From: Cognatundibacterium jejuense
Lineage (GTDB): Bacteria > Pseudomonadota > Gammaproteobacteria > Burkholderiales > Burkholderiaceae_D
Assembly: GCF_014284255.1 (NCBI RefSeq)
Contig: NZ_JACOFV010000011.1
Location: 1 to 64,000 of the forward strand
DNA: 64,000 bases
Direction of reading: 5' to 3'
Position numbers and translations under genes: made by a program. Shown here in pieces: positions 44,228 through 54,401 of the stretch; position 1 is the first letter of the stretch; each line of letters starts with the position of its first letter. The notes beneath the pieces were generated by a model. That model searched no databases. It was not told the origin of the DNA and saw nothing but the letters and a program-made list of their open reading frames with translations.

Positions 44228-46063
44228 ATGCCCATAGAGGTGAAGCGTCGCCTGACAGCCGCTATTGTTTTTTCTGTGCTGCTGCATGCTTTTATTTTGT
44301 CTTTGCAATTTGGTGTGCCTGGGATAGGATTACCAGGCGCAGGTTCAGCGAAGTTAGAACATAGTGCCGCGACGCTACTGGCACCGGCAATGACGGTGCA
44401 GATTGAAAATGCCTTACCCACACCTTTATCCCCAATAAAACCACTTGTTGTTCCTGTACCAGTCCCGCCAATAGCGAAGCCAGAACTAACAATTGCACCG
44501 CACGGATTTCAACTCATTGCGCCGCCAGCGTTGCATCCTCAAGCTGCAACTATACTCAAAAGAGAAATTAAAAAAGAAGTAAATAAAGAAAAGAATAAGT
44601 TGCTGACAGCGCCTAAACGAAAATCTGCCAGCATCGCAAAATCAGAGCGCCCGCACAAAGTCATTGTTACCGAAATGCCGGATTTAATCACGCAAGATAT
44701 TTTGCGAGACGATAGTTTTGTCGTTGCCGTGCGTGATCCTGATGAAGTGAAAAAAGAGGATGCGGTTCAAGAATTGGTTTCTAAAGTTCCAGAGCCTGTA
44801 GTTGCCGCGCCCCTGGAGGCAAAGGCAGAAATGCTAACCGAGCCAGAACCAACAATTGTTCCACCGACGGCAAATACAGATGCCGCAGTCGCTAGCGTTG
44901 CTCGTTTTGAAGTTGATCATAGCAAACAGCAACAGAGGGAAGCTGAAATTCTGCAACGTACTCAGGATTTGTTAGCCACAAAAGCGCAGGACAACGCAGC
45001 AAAAGACAAAATTCTGCAGCAACTGGATGAAGACAATCGTCGTCAAGCAGAACAAATTCAACAAGCGGCTGCTTTGAAAAAGCAATTGGAAGTCGAACAG
45101 CAAGCGCAGGAGCAAAACTTAAAGACGCAACAGGAGCTTGCGACCGCCGCAACGCTTGCTTTGACCCAACAACAGCGTACCGAAACCACACGACAGTTTG
45201 ACGAAGCGCTTAAACAACAATTGCAAGCAGAACTAGCTCAAAAAGAATTGCAACGCAAAGAACGCTTACGTGAAGTGACAAAAGTGCGGCAGCAAAAAGA
45301 AGAGCTTGAAGAAAAGGCATTGCAAGAAGCCGAAATTCAGCGTCAGCTGCAAGCCCGTCAATTGGCGCAACAACAAGCCGCCCAGGCTGTTCTTGCGGCG
45401 CAGGCAGCAACCCAAGCAACCCAAGCAGCACAAGCAGCACAAATCGCGAACCAAAATACCAAAGGTCAAAGCGAAATGTCAGGAAAAGACAGTCGGACAT
45501 CGGCGCGTGCAAGCGGTGATGACATGTTTGGCAGTGGTAGCGTACATGCTGGCGCTGAGACTGCGACAGGGAATAAGTCAGGCGCTTTTGTGTTACCTAA
45601 GAGTTTGCTCAGCAGCGATCTGGCAAATCGTTCACGCGAATCGGCGCAAGGGCTAGGTTTGTTGCAAGGCAAGCCGCCATTGCCTTTACTGGATGAAAAA
45701 GCCAGACGACATACAATACTCAACAACATAGAAAAAGACGTGCAATTGCGTATGTATGCAGATAGCTGGAAACAAAAAATAGAACGCAATGGTAATTTGA
45801 ATTACTCACAAAGTTCCAGCAATAAGTCACGTGGTGATCCGCTAGTCAGCGTTTCTATACGTCGCGATGGCAGCGTGGAGGAAATTACGATACTTCGTTC
45901 CAGCGGAAGGGAAGATATTGATCAGGCGGTGCGCAATATCGTGCGTATCAATGCGAGATATGCTGCTTTTCCGCCAAGTATTGCCGCGCAGTATGATGTT
46001 TTGGAGATCCGACGCATTTGGAGTTTTGATGATAATCTGCGGATTATCGAAGAAATTCGTTAA
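44228..46063 (+). CDS. TonB/TolA-like energy transducer, unusually long
   Basis: About 611 residues from ATG 44228. An N-terminal single transmembrane anchor (AAIVFSVLLHAFILSLQFG) is followed by a proline-rich stretch, then a long Gln/Ala/Glu-rich coiled-coil (about 230-420), and a C-terminal TonB-C domain (SVSIRRDGSVEEITILRSSG, DIDQAVRNIVRINA). It combines a TonB-type C-terminus with a TolA-like helical middle. It would span the periplasm and push on an outer-membrane partner. No ExbB/ExbD or receptor gene is next to it. Start may be 44195 or 44177 instead; none has a good ribosome-binding site. Confidence 0.8.
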   Translation: MPIEVKRRLTAAIVFSVLLHAFILSLQFGVPGIGLPGAGSAKLEHSAATLLAPAMTVQIENALPTPLSPIKPLVVPVPVPPIAKPELTIAPHGFQLIAPPALHPQAATILKREIKKEVNKEKNKLLTAPKRKSASIAKSERPHKVIVTEMPDLITQDILRDDSFVVAVRDPDEVKKEDAVQELVSKVPEPVVAAPLEAKAEMLTEPEPTIVPPTANTDAAVASVARFEVDHSKQQQREAEILQRTQDLLATKAQDNAAKDKILQQLDEDNRRQAEQIQQAAALKKQLEVEQQAQEQNLKTQQELATAATLALTQQQRTETTRQFDEALKQQLQAELAQKELQRKERLREVTKVRQQKEELEEKALQEAEIQRQLQARQLAQQQAAQAVLAAQAATQATQAAQAAQIANQNTKGQSEMSGKDSRTSARASGDDMFGSGSVHAGAETATGNKSGAFVLPKSLLSSDLANRSRESAQGLGLLQGKPPLPLLDEKARRHTILNNIEKDVQLRMYADSWKQKIERNGNLNYSQSSSNKSRGDPLVSVSIRRDGSVEEITILRSSGREDIDQAVRNIVRINARYAAFPPSIAAQYDVLEIRRIWSFDDNLRIIEEIR

Positions 46064-46121
46064 GACGAGTGGCTATCCTGTTACGACAAGTTTGCTATAA
46101 AGCAATTAAATAGAGGGGATC

Positions 46122-47027
46122 ATGCGTATCTTAATCACCGGTGGAACGGGACTGATCGGGCGTCGTTTATGTGCTGCGCTTCTGGTTCAAGGTCACCAGC
46201 TTACTGTCTTGAGTCGTCGCAGCCAACAAGTGTCAGTCTTGTGCGGCGCTGGTGTGACTGCGATGTCCAGCCTAGACGAATACCATCGTGATACGTCATT
46301 TGATGCGGTCATCAATCTTGCCGGAGAACCCATCGTTGACGCTCGTTGGAGTGAGCGTCGCAAACAAATTTTACGCCAGAGCCGTATTGATTTAACGGAA
46401 AGCTTAATCCAAAAAATGCGTGAAGCGTCCCATCGCCCACAAATTTTTTTAAGTGGTTCCGCGATTGGTTATTACGGCGATGGAGGCGATGTCATTTTGA
46501 GCGAACAAGCGCAAGCGGGCGGTGACTTTGGCGCTCAGCTATGCGTTGATTGGGAAGCCGCTGCGATGGCCGCCGCCGCATTGGGAATACGTACCTGCAT
46601 TTTGCGTACAGGACTCGTGCTTGATGCCGCTGGCGGTATGCTTCAGAAAATGCACTTACCGTTTAGTCTCTGTCTGGGGGCCAGAATCGGTAACGGCTAT
46701 CAATGGATGAGCTGGATTCATATTGATGACTATGTTGCCATACTGCAGTTCTTGTTGCAGCACCACAATGCCGCTGGATGCTTCAATATGGTGGCACCAG
46801 AACCCGTGACGAATCGTAAATTTACCCGATTGCTGGCTTTGGCTTTGCATCGACCGGTATTTTTTGTCACACCGGCATTTTTGTTAAAATTGGCGTTGGG
46901 CGAGATGTCCGAGTTACTGATCGGAGGACAGCGCGTTATCCCCGCTAAGATCAGCGCATTGGGTTACCAGTTTAAACATCCGTCATTGCTACCAGCATTG
47001 ACGGATTTATTGAAACGTTCAGTATAA
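46122..47027 (+). CDS. TIGR01777 family (YfcH/SDR39U1-like) epimerase
   Basis: 301 residues of the extended short-chain dehydrogenase family. N-terminal NAD(P) motif ILITGGTGLIGRRLCAAL; INLAGEPIVDARWSERRKQ and LSGSAIGYYGDGGD are hallmarks of TIGR01777. The C-terminal DUF1731 region ends in LGYQFKHPSLLPALTDLL. No substrate is known for bacterial members. AGAGGGG lies before ATG 46122. Converges with the lipoprotein gene with only 3 bases between the stop codons. Confidence 0.9.
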   Translation: MRILITGGTGLIGRRLCAALLVQGHQLTVLSRRSQQVSVLCGAGVTAMSSLDEYHRDTSFDAVINLAGEPIVDARWSERRKQILRQSRIDLTESLIQKMREASHRPQIFLSGSAIGYYGDGGDVILSEQAQAGGDFGAQLCVDWEAAAMAAAALGIRTCILRTGLVLDAAGGMLQKMHLPFSLCLGARIGNGYQWMSWIHIDDYVAILQFLLQHHNAAGCFNMVAPEPVTNRKFTRLLALALHRPVFFVTPAFLLKLALGEMSELLIGGQRVIPAKISALGYQFKHPSLLPALTDLLKRSV

Positions 47028-47030
47028 ATA

Positions 47031-48233
47031 TCAGGGCAGAGCCGCTGGCGATGTGTAATAGATGCCCGACAGTTTTTTGAATTGTCCGCCATCGGTATTA
47101 ATGGTCGTCTGATGCACCTCTCCTGCACTGAATACCACGCCGATTGCACCGGCTGCTACCAGGTCTGCCGCGTGATTTAAAAAATAGTGAACCCGGTTAT
47201 CCCGCCATTGTCCTGACGAGCCGCCAGGCGTAGTCGAGGGCGCGCCCAAAGGCGTTTGCCACCAGAGCAGTGGTAACTGCAGGCTGGTATTGAAATTGCT
47301 GCCTTGTGCGATGTTTTGTGCGAAATTAGGTGTGTTGGTATTGGTTTCATCCCAATACCAGGCAGTTCCGGGACGTGAGCAATACGAAGGTTGAGGTATG
47401 GCCTCAAAACAACCTGCATCCCTATCCAGAGTTTGCATGACGACAAAGTCGGCCTTTGCTGTGCCAAGCTTTTGCATGAAACCTACGGAGGCAGGATACA
47501 AATCACTTGCCAAAGACGGTGGAAATCCAACGTAAGCATTCGGCGCGTAAGTGCGTGCCGTCAATAGCAGGCATTGGGCTACCCCAGCCACGTTGTTGGG
47601 TAAATTAGCGCAATCAGTGTTGCTGTTGACGAGCGCGGTAACCGAGGTAGGGTCTGCGTTAGTGCTTGCTCTTTGCGCGTACTCCCAAAAATCAGGTTCG
47701 AAATTAACCAACACTGGTTTTCCGAAAATTTTGATTTGTTGAAATAATAGCCTGACATTGCTCCAGTAAGCGCTCATAAACGTGGGATTGGTTAAGCCGC
47801 TCAGATTGCCATCGCCATTCGCCGCCATTTGATATAGCGTAAACATAGGAACTGCACCAAGACTAGTAGCATTTTTTGCAACCACCTGCACATAGGCACC
47901 AGAAGGGTTATTCCAGGTTGGCCACGCCCCGTTGCCGACACCAGTCAGGTATTGGTCGTAGATATCGACATGAATATTTTGCGTCTGAATATCGGACACA
48001 TTGGTTGTGCCTAAACCTAGCAGTAAGCGCTTCGATAAACCGAGATTGGTCGCCAGCACCCCAGGTTTTTGTTGCAAGGTTGGCGGTGTCGTTGGAGGCG
48101 GCGTTGGTGGCGTGGAGGGTGGCGTCGGAATCGTCGTTGACGTTGTTGTGTCACTGACTGGTGTCGTTGTTCCACCGCCGCAAGCGGAGATCAGCACGGA
48201 AATGCCAAAAATAAGTAAGCGTGATAGTTTCAT
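47031..48233 (-). CDS. uncharacterised lipoprotein, probable TIM-barrel hydrolase-like
   Basis: 400 residues. Lipoprotein signal with lipobox LISAC (Cys about residue 18), then a Thr/Pro-rich linker (about 20-55: TPPSTPPTPPPTTPPT) and a globular domain. Segments such as HVDIYDQYLTG, KPVLVNFEPDFWEY, ADFVVMQTLDRDAGCF and AGAIGVVFSAGEVHQT look like successive beta strands of a glycosidase-type (beta/alpha)8 barrel, with E and D in NFEPDFWEY as possible active-site acids. I do not recognise the family. Likely surface- or outer-membrane-exposed. Only 3 bases from the convergent epimerase gene. Confidence 0.65.
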   Translation of the reverse strand: MKLSRLLIFGISVLISACGGGTTTPVSDTTTSTTIPTPPSTPPTPPPTTPPTLQQKPGVLATNLGLSKRLLLGLGTTNVSDIQTQNIHVDIYDQYLTGVGNGAWPTWNNPSGAYVQVVAKNATSLGAVPMFTLYQMAANGDGNLSGLTNPTFMSAYWSNVRLLFQQIKIFGKPVLVNFEPDFWEYAQRASTNADPTSVTALVNSNTDCANLPNNVAGVAQCLLLTARTYAPNAYVGFPPSLASDLYPASVGFMQKLGTAKADFVVMQTLDRDAGCFEAIPQPSYCSRPGTAWYWDETNTNTPNFAQNIAQGSNFNTSLQLPLLWWQTPLGAPSTTPGGSSGQWRDNRVHYFLNHAADLVAAGAIGVVFSAGEVHQTTINTDGGQFKKLSGIYYTSPAALP

Positions 48234-48376
48234 GTAAGCAAAAAAACGAATGACTGATCTAGGTATGATAGTCTAAGCTGCAGACTGGCGTTGTGAAACC
48301 GTGTAAAAGTGTGTTTCATATTCGTTAAGCAAAATACAATTCCAGTTTTTTTGAAAGCGATACTTTTGATTTTCGT

Positions 48377-49051
48377 ATGAGTACAGGCAATGCCAAATTT
48401 ATCTTTCATGCCAGTCTTTCTCGCCAGGCTTGTGCACAATGTCAGCGTCCACTTACTAACTGTATCTGCCGTTGGATAAAACCGATCGCGAATCTGGTCG
48501 AAGTGTTGATTTTGCAACATCCAATGGAAGTAAATAATGCGAAAGGAAGTGCTCGCTTACTTGATCTTTGTTTGCAAGCATCGCAAATTATCATCGGTGA
48601 AAATTTTGCGGCTGATGAGCTTTTAAGTGTATTACATGCACCATCTTGTCAGAACCCTGGTTCGTATGCGTTACAACCTGTGCTTCTGTATCCGGATACC
48701 GGTGAAAATCAAGCTATTGACCTGGTTACGTCAACTGAGACTCGATTTCAGGAAAACCAAGACCCTCGCGGACTTCGTTTAGTGATTCTGGACGCCACCT
48801 GGCGCAAAAGTCGCAAGATGCTGTATCTCAATCCGGTATTGCAAACTTTGCCAAGGCTCAGTCTGACAGCGATGCCCGCATCCCATTACCGCATACGTAA
48901 AGCCCATAAGCCTGATCAACTTTCCAGTCTGGAAGCGAGTACTTACGCGCTAATGCGGCTTGAAAACGATGAAGAAAAATATTTGCCATTGCTCGAAGCC
49001 TTTGATGGTTTTGTCGAACAGCAAATGCAGTTTATGCCACCACGCAAGTAA
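48377..49051 (+). CDS. tapT: tRNA-uridine aminocarboxypropyltransferase (DTW domain)
   Basis: Adds the 3-amino-3-carboxypropyl group to uridine 47 of tRNAs using S-adenosylmethionine. 224 residues. N-terminal zinc-type cysteines C19, C22, C29, C31 (CAQCQRPLTNCICRW), the LILQHPMEVNNAKGSARL strand and the DTW-like motif LDATWRKSRKMLYLNP (here D-A-T-W). A bidirectional terminator starts right at its stop. A short spacer separates it from the divergent lipoprotein gene. Confidence 0.85.
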   Translation: MSTGNAKFIFHASLSRQACAQCQRPLTNCICRWIKPIANLVEVLILQHPMEVNNAKGSARLLDLCLQASQIIIGENFAADELLSVLHAPSCQNPGSYALQPVLLYPDTGENQAIDLVTSTETRFQENQDPRGLRLVILDATWRKSRKMLYLNPVLQTLPRLSLTAMPASHYRIRKAHKPDQLSSLEASTYALMRLENDEEKYLPLLEAFDGFVEQQMQFMPPRK

Positions 49052-49079
49052 AAAAGCCCCGCACAATGGCGGGGCTTTT
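49052..49079. terminator. bidirectional terminator between tapT and OPT gene
   Basis: AAAAGCCCCGC (49052-49062) pairs perfectly with GCGGGGCTTTT (49069-49079) around a 6-base loop. It sits between two convergent genes and serves both. Confidence 0.92.
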
Positions 49080-49094
49080 CATTGGTGCGCTGAC

Positions 49095-51077
49095 TCAGAT
49101 CAGCACATTGATAATTGCATTACCGATACCGACCAATGCTGCGCCAGAAACCAAGCCAGCACAGATAGGTTCACAACCATCGACCCAGAAGTCATAGCCC
49201 TTGGTGCCAGGTGTCGCATTGCGGCGACCCATGTACCAGAACACCATCGCACCTATCCACATCGCCAGGCATGATTCTGGTGGCAACACAACACCAAGAC
49301 CTATCGATACGGCGGATAACGGGAAGCGTCCCTTAGTGACAATCCGCGCGCCCTCAATGACTACCGCACTCACCGCAGCCACAACCATAGAGATCACCGC
49401 AGAGGTGTGCAGACTGTGGACACCTTTGGCAATCAGGTCTGCGACGCCTTTCCATTGAACCGCTGATGGAAATGCAAACTGTTCAGTCAAAATAGTGGCT
49501 GTACTACGAACACCATTTGCGTCGGCGGGCAGGAACAACAAGTAGTAAAGCGGGACGCAAGCCAAGGCGCCGGAGAAAATACCGATCACGTGACCAATCG
49601 CTTGTTGACGTGGTTTTGCACCCAGCATATAGCCAGGTTTAATATCAGACAGCAAATTCGACGCATTCATGGCTACTTCGGCCGTCATACCAGCGGGCAG
49701 AATATTATTGGCTGGGTTCACATGATCAATCGCACCAATTGAGAATTGCGTGATTTTTGCCAGTGCACCACTCGGCACCCATGATGTCAGCGCCATCGAG
49801 TTAATACCGATAATGGTCAACACAAATATCAATGGCAATGAGATGAAGGACAGTAACCAGGAAACACCAAAAAATTCGTGCGTTACGGCGGCGCCGATGA
49901 CGCTGAAAATAGGTACGCCAACGTACGATACCCATAAAGGCAGTTCAATCTCCTTTAGGACGTCGTTACTCGGTTCGGGCGCCGCTTTTTTCTTCAGACT
50001 CTTAAAAGCGTTAGTAAAAATTTCAGGTTTAGCCAACAAGCCTACCAATGAGCCAACCACCATCATCGAGACACCCCACCAGAGCGACCATTGGTTCACA
50101 ATTTCAGCGCGTGTGAGTGCAACGATATGTCCATCGATACCAATGCGTGGTGCAATTTCACCTTGGTTAATCATGATGGGAGCCAGGATCACAAAATTGA
50201 TGAAAGCACCCAATAAGACGCTGCTGGCGACGCGGATACCCATCAAGCCACCAACGCCGAACATCGCCGCATCTACCGTAAAACGCAGGCCTAGCGTGCG
50301 AAAATCAACGCCAGCAATTTTTGGTGACCACAGATCGTATTTGACCATCGCAGCGTAATAGTAATCATCAAAACGCTCGTGTAAATTCCATGGCTCTTTC
50401 ATGCCGGCCCATTGGTCCATACGTAGAATTTTGAACTGTATCAATTTCATCCAGCCATCGCTGACGATCATCTGATACAGTCCTGTAAATACTGCTGTCA
50501 TGGCTAACAAGCGCGCTTTATACATTCCTACATCGGCATTGCCAGTGTACAAAGAGTCTAAAACGACACCGCAGGCGCGCCCTTCAGGGAAGGGTAACTG
50601 GTCTTCATTGATGAAACGGCGTTTCATCGGAAATGCAATCAAGACGCCCAAAATAGCCACAACAACCATCCAGACCATCATTTGCCACCATGGGATGATT
50701 TTTCCGCTGACCAGCATGAAGGCAGTCAGGCTAGCCATTAATGGTGACACCATATACCCTGCAGCCGTAGCAATCGACTGAGTACAGTTATTTTCAAGCA
50801 CCGTGAAATCACTCGCCAAACCTGCTTGTGCCAGCAACTTAAACATGGCAAAAGCCAGAATTACGGATGTCAGCCCAACCCCAATACCGACACCCGTTTT
50901 AGCGCCAATATATAAAGCGGTCGCGGCTAAGATGCCACCTAGTATGAAACCAGTCAGCGCGGAACGCAGTGTCAATTGCGCCATGTCACCACGGTAAATA
51001 TTGGTGAACCACCATTCGTCCTTTTGGGATCGGGTCCAGGTTTTTATCTGTTCATCGGATAGATGTTGCAGCGCCAT
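49095..51077 (-). CDS. OPT-family oligopeptide or metal-complex transporter
   Basis: 660 residues with about fifteen transmembrane segments typical of the OPT family (for example RSALTGFILGGILAATALYI, TSVILAFAMFKLLAQAG). The N-terminus carries TRSQKDEWWFTNIYRGDMAQ, and a hydrophilic loop lies near AVQWKGVADLIAKGVHS. Transports peptides or metal-siderophore-like complexes in the inner membrane. Start ATG 51077 has GGAG 7 bases upstream; an upstream in-frame start would add 22 untypical residues. No peptidase or siderophore gene is next to it. Confidence 0.88.
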   Translation of the reverse strand: MALQHLSDEQIKTWTRSQKDEWWFTNIYRGDMAQLTLRSALTGFILGGILAATALYIGAKTGVGIGVGLTSVILAFAMFKLLAQAGLASDFTVLENNCTQSIATAAGYMVSPLMASLTAFMLVSGKIIPWWQMMVWMVVVAILGVLIAFPMKRRFINEDQLPFPEGRACGVVLDSLYTGNADVGMYKARLLAMTAVFTGLYQMIVSDGWMKLIQFKILRMDQWAGMKEPWNLHERFDDYYYAAMVKYDLWSPKIAGVDFRTLGLRFTVDAAMFGVGGLMGIRVASSVLLGAFINFVILAPIMINQGEIAPRIGIDGHIVALTRAEIVNQWSLWWGVSMMVVGSLVGLLAKPEIFTNAFKSLKKKAAPEPSNDVLKEIELPLWVSYVGVPIFSVIGAAVTHEFFGVSWLLSFISLPLIFVLTIIGINSMALTSWVPSGALAKITQFSIGAIDHVNPANNILPAGMTAEVAMNASNLLSDIKPGYMLGAKPRQQAIGHVIGIFSGALACVPLYYLLFLPADANGVRSTATILTEQFAFPSAVQWKGVADLIAKGVHSLHTSAVISMVVAAVSAVVIEGARIVTKGRFPLSAVSIGLGVVLPPESCLAMWIGAMVFWYMGRRNATPGTKGYDFWVDGCEPICAGLVSGAALVGIGNAIINVLI

Positions 51078-51417
51078 TATGTCTCCAGCGTCGTGTTTAG
51101 GGTAATAAGCGAGGGTAAAGCATCTGTTTGATAAAACCATCAAAAAGACGACTTTAATCGAGTAAAAATGAAAGTTTTCTTTCAGGTGCCGCAGTATCTA
51201 AGTCTGTCATCAGACTGTCAAGCATCATCAGGAGAAAACCACAATTTGCTTGTGATGCAGTGCGATATAAGAAGTTCGATAAATTTATTAAATGGTTATC
51301 GTTGTGAGGCAAGTGCAGCCCTTCAAACCTCTTTTCCCGCAAGGAGAAGGACGTGGTAATGGTGGGGCAGCGATGGTGTAGAGTGCATTGTTTTAAGTTA
51401 CATTTACCCACAAGAAG
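51078..51417. other. intergenic region upstream of the OPT gene
   Basis: Holds the OPT promoter on the minus strand and the region after the groEL terminator. A short minus-strand frame (51154-51432) shows no protein-like composition. No element was named. Confidence 0.35.
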
Positions 51418-51420
51418 CAA

Positions 51421-51450
51421 AAAGCCCCACAACTTGCGCTGCGGGGCTTT
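51421..51450 (-). terminator. terminator of groES-groEL
   Basis: AAAGCCCC (51421-51428) pairs with GGGGCTTT (51443-51450); read on the minus strand, the second arm is followed by TTTTTGC. It is about 35 bases after the groEL stop. Confidence 0.8.
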
Positions 51451-51485
51451 GATGAATGCGACTCTGTAGCGAGTAGCAAGCGATA

Positions 51486-53171
<1,686 letters not shown>

Positions 53172-53186
53172 TTAGGAATACAGGAA

Positions 53187-53477
53187 TTATTTCTGTACGA
53201 TCGCGAAGATGTCTTCTTCACGCATAACTAACACTTCATTGCCGTCAACTTTGACAGATTGGCCAGAGTATTTGCCGAACAATACGCGATCGCCAACTTT
53301 GACTTCGAGTGCGCGCACAGTGCCGTTATCCAATTGTTTACCTGAGCCAACGGCTAATACTTCACCTTGATCTGGTTTTTCTGCTGCCGCGTCAGGCAGA
53401 ACGATACCGGATGCAGTTTTTGTTTCTTGATCCAGACGTTTAACGATCAGACGATCGTGCAGGGGACGAAGGTTCAT
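53187..53477 (-). CDS. groES: co-chaperonin GroES (Hsp10)
   Basis: Heptameric lid of GroEL, 96 residues. Typical start [15 protein letters not shown] and mobile loop ([17 protein letters not shown]), then [22 protein letters not shown] lies before ATG 53477. First gene of the operon, with CIRCE about 75-100 bases upstream. Confidence 0.97.
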   Translation of the reverse strand: MNLRPLHDRLIVKRLDQETKTASGIVLPDAAAEKPDQGEVLAVGSGKQLDNGTVRALEVKVGDRVLFGKYSGQSVKVDGNEVLVMREEDIFAIVQK

Positions 53478-53551
53478 ACAAGCTCCTTTAAATTTGCGAG
53501 TAATTACGAGGGAATACTATTGAATTCAATTTAAGCTGGGGAAAGACTTTG

Positions 53552-53578
53552 TTAGCACTCTCTCCCAACGAGTGCTAA
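53552..53578 (-). promoter_or_regulatory. CIRCE operator (HrcA binding site)
   Basis: TTAGCACTC (53552-53560), 9-base spacer, GAGTGCTAA (53570-53578): a perfect match to the CIRCE consensus. HrcA bound here represses groES-groEL; heat releases it. It lies just after the predicted -10 of the sigma-32-like promoter, as expected for a repressor site. Confidence 0.96.
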
Positions 53579-53580
53579 TT

Positions 53581-53608
53581 ATATGGGCGAGGTGCTGGTA
53601 TTTCAAGG
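53581..53608 (-). promoter_or_regulatory. sigma-32-like heat-shock promoter of groES
   Basis: On the minus strand CTTGAAA (plus-strand complement at 53601-53607) and GCCCATAT (53588-53581) resemble the sigma-32 consensus CTTGAAA-N12-14-CCCCATNT with 12 bases between. It sits directly upstream of CIRCE. Both controls together mean dual regulation of the operon. Confidence 0.7.
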
Positions 53609-53871
53609 ACAAAAACGATAAGATTTTTTTTAATCCTTATAAAACAGTTACTTAGATGATTTTGATCGGGACGTGATTTCGGTTCAGAATTGGTATTATT
53701 TAAAAAGCTTCACTTTTCTACAATCAACAAATAAGGAGCTTGACTCAGCACTTACGAAAAATACTCGTGCAAATATTGCCCAAAAGACATAGAAAGTGTG
53801 TTGCATTTTGAAAAACTACTGGCAGTGGTGAGTATTTTGAGTATTTAGCTCAAATGTGATAAGTTCCGCCT

Positions 53872-54267
53872 ATGAAACGATTTTCATTGCGCTCATTGAC
53901 GATATATTTGTTGCTGATAATGCTACCTTTGCAAGGGTTTGCAGTCAGTAGCATGTCGTTATGTGGACAGGTTTGGTTTCCGTCAGTATCCGTAGCATCG
54001 ATGTCACCGTGCAAACAGCACCGGCAGATCTCGCTTAGCTCGCAAGGTGTTGAAAACGACGTTAAAAAAATTTCTTCAAATCAACTTGATTTACATGGCC
54101 ATTGCAAAGCGAATGCAGCTTGTTGCAGTGGGCTTGCTTTGCTCACTTCAGTTGGCCTGACGATACCGTCAGATTTTTCTCCTGTTGCATATAATAGTTA
54201 TCCCTCATCATTTTCTTCTTTGGTGTCTGGCACACCGGAACGTCCCCCCAAATCTTTGCTTTCCTGA
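53872..54267 (+). CDS. small secreted metal-associated protein (CzcI-like)
   Basis: 131 residues with a signal peptide (about 1-24: LTIYLLLIMLPLQGFAV) and several metal-type residues (SPCKQHRQ, HGHCKANAACCSGLALL) and a conserved end (TPERPPKSLLS). Small Cys/His-rich periplasmic proteins with a closing ERPP motif precede heavy-metal efflux genes in many Betaproteobacteria (CzcI-like group). It lies 134 bases before a TolC-family gene and a multicopper oxidase gene, so a copper role is likely. Recognition rests on pattern and context. Confidence 0.6.
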   Translation: MKRFSLRSLTIYLLLIMLPLQGFAVSSMSLCGQVWFPSVSVASMSPCKQHRQISLSSQGVENDVKKISSNQLDLHGHCKANAACCSGLALLTSVGLTIPSDFSPVAYNSYPSSFSSLVSGTPERPPKSLLS

Positions 54268-54401
54268 TGACGCGATCCCGCTTTTTAGCGGATTCTTTTT
54301 TGAGTTTATGATTTAATGCTTTTTGCTGTAAGGATGGGTAACAGATCCTTCTTTGCTCTTGCATAGGCATTTAATTTGCCCAGAATATTGACGGGAATGA
54401 T

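Noticed and set aside
51154-51432. 92-codon minus-strand frame upstream of the OPT gene
   Set aside because: Runs through the groEL terminator side and a non-coding spacer; composition not protein-like.
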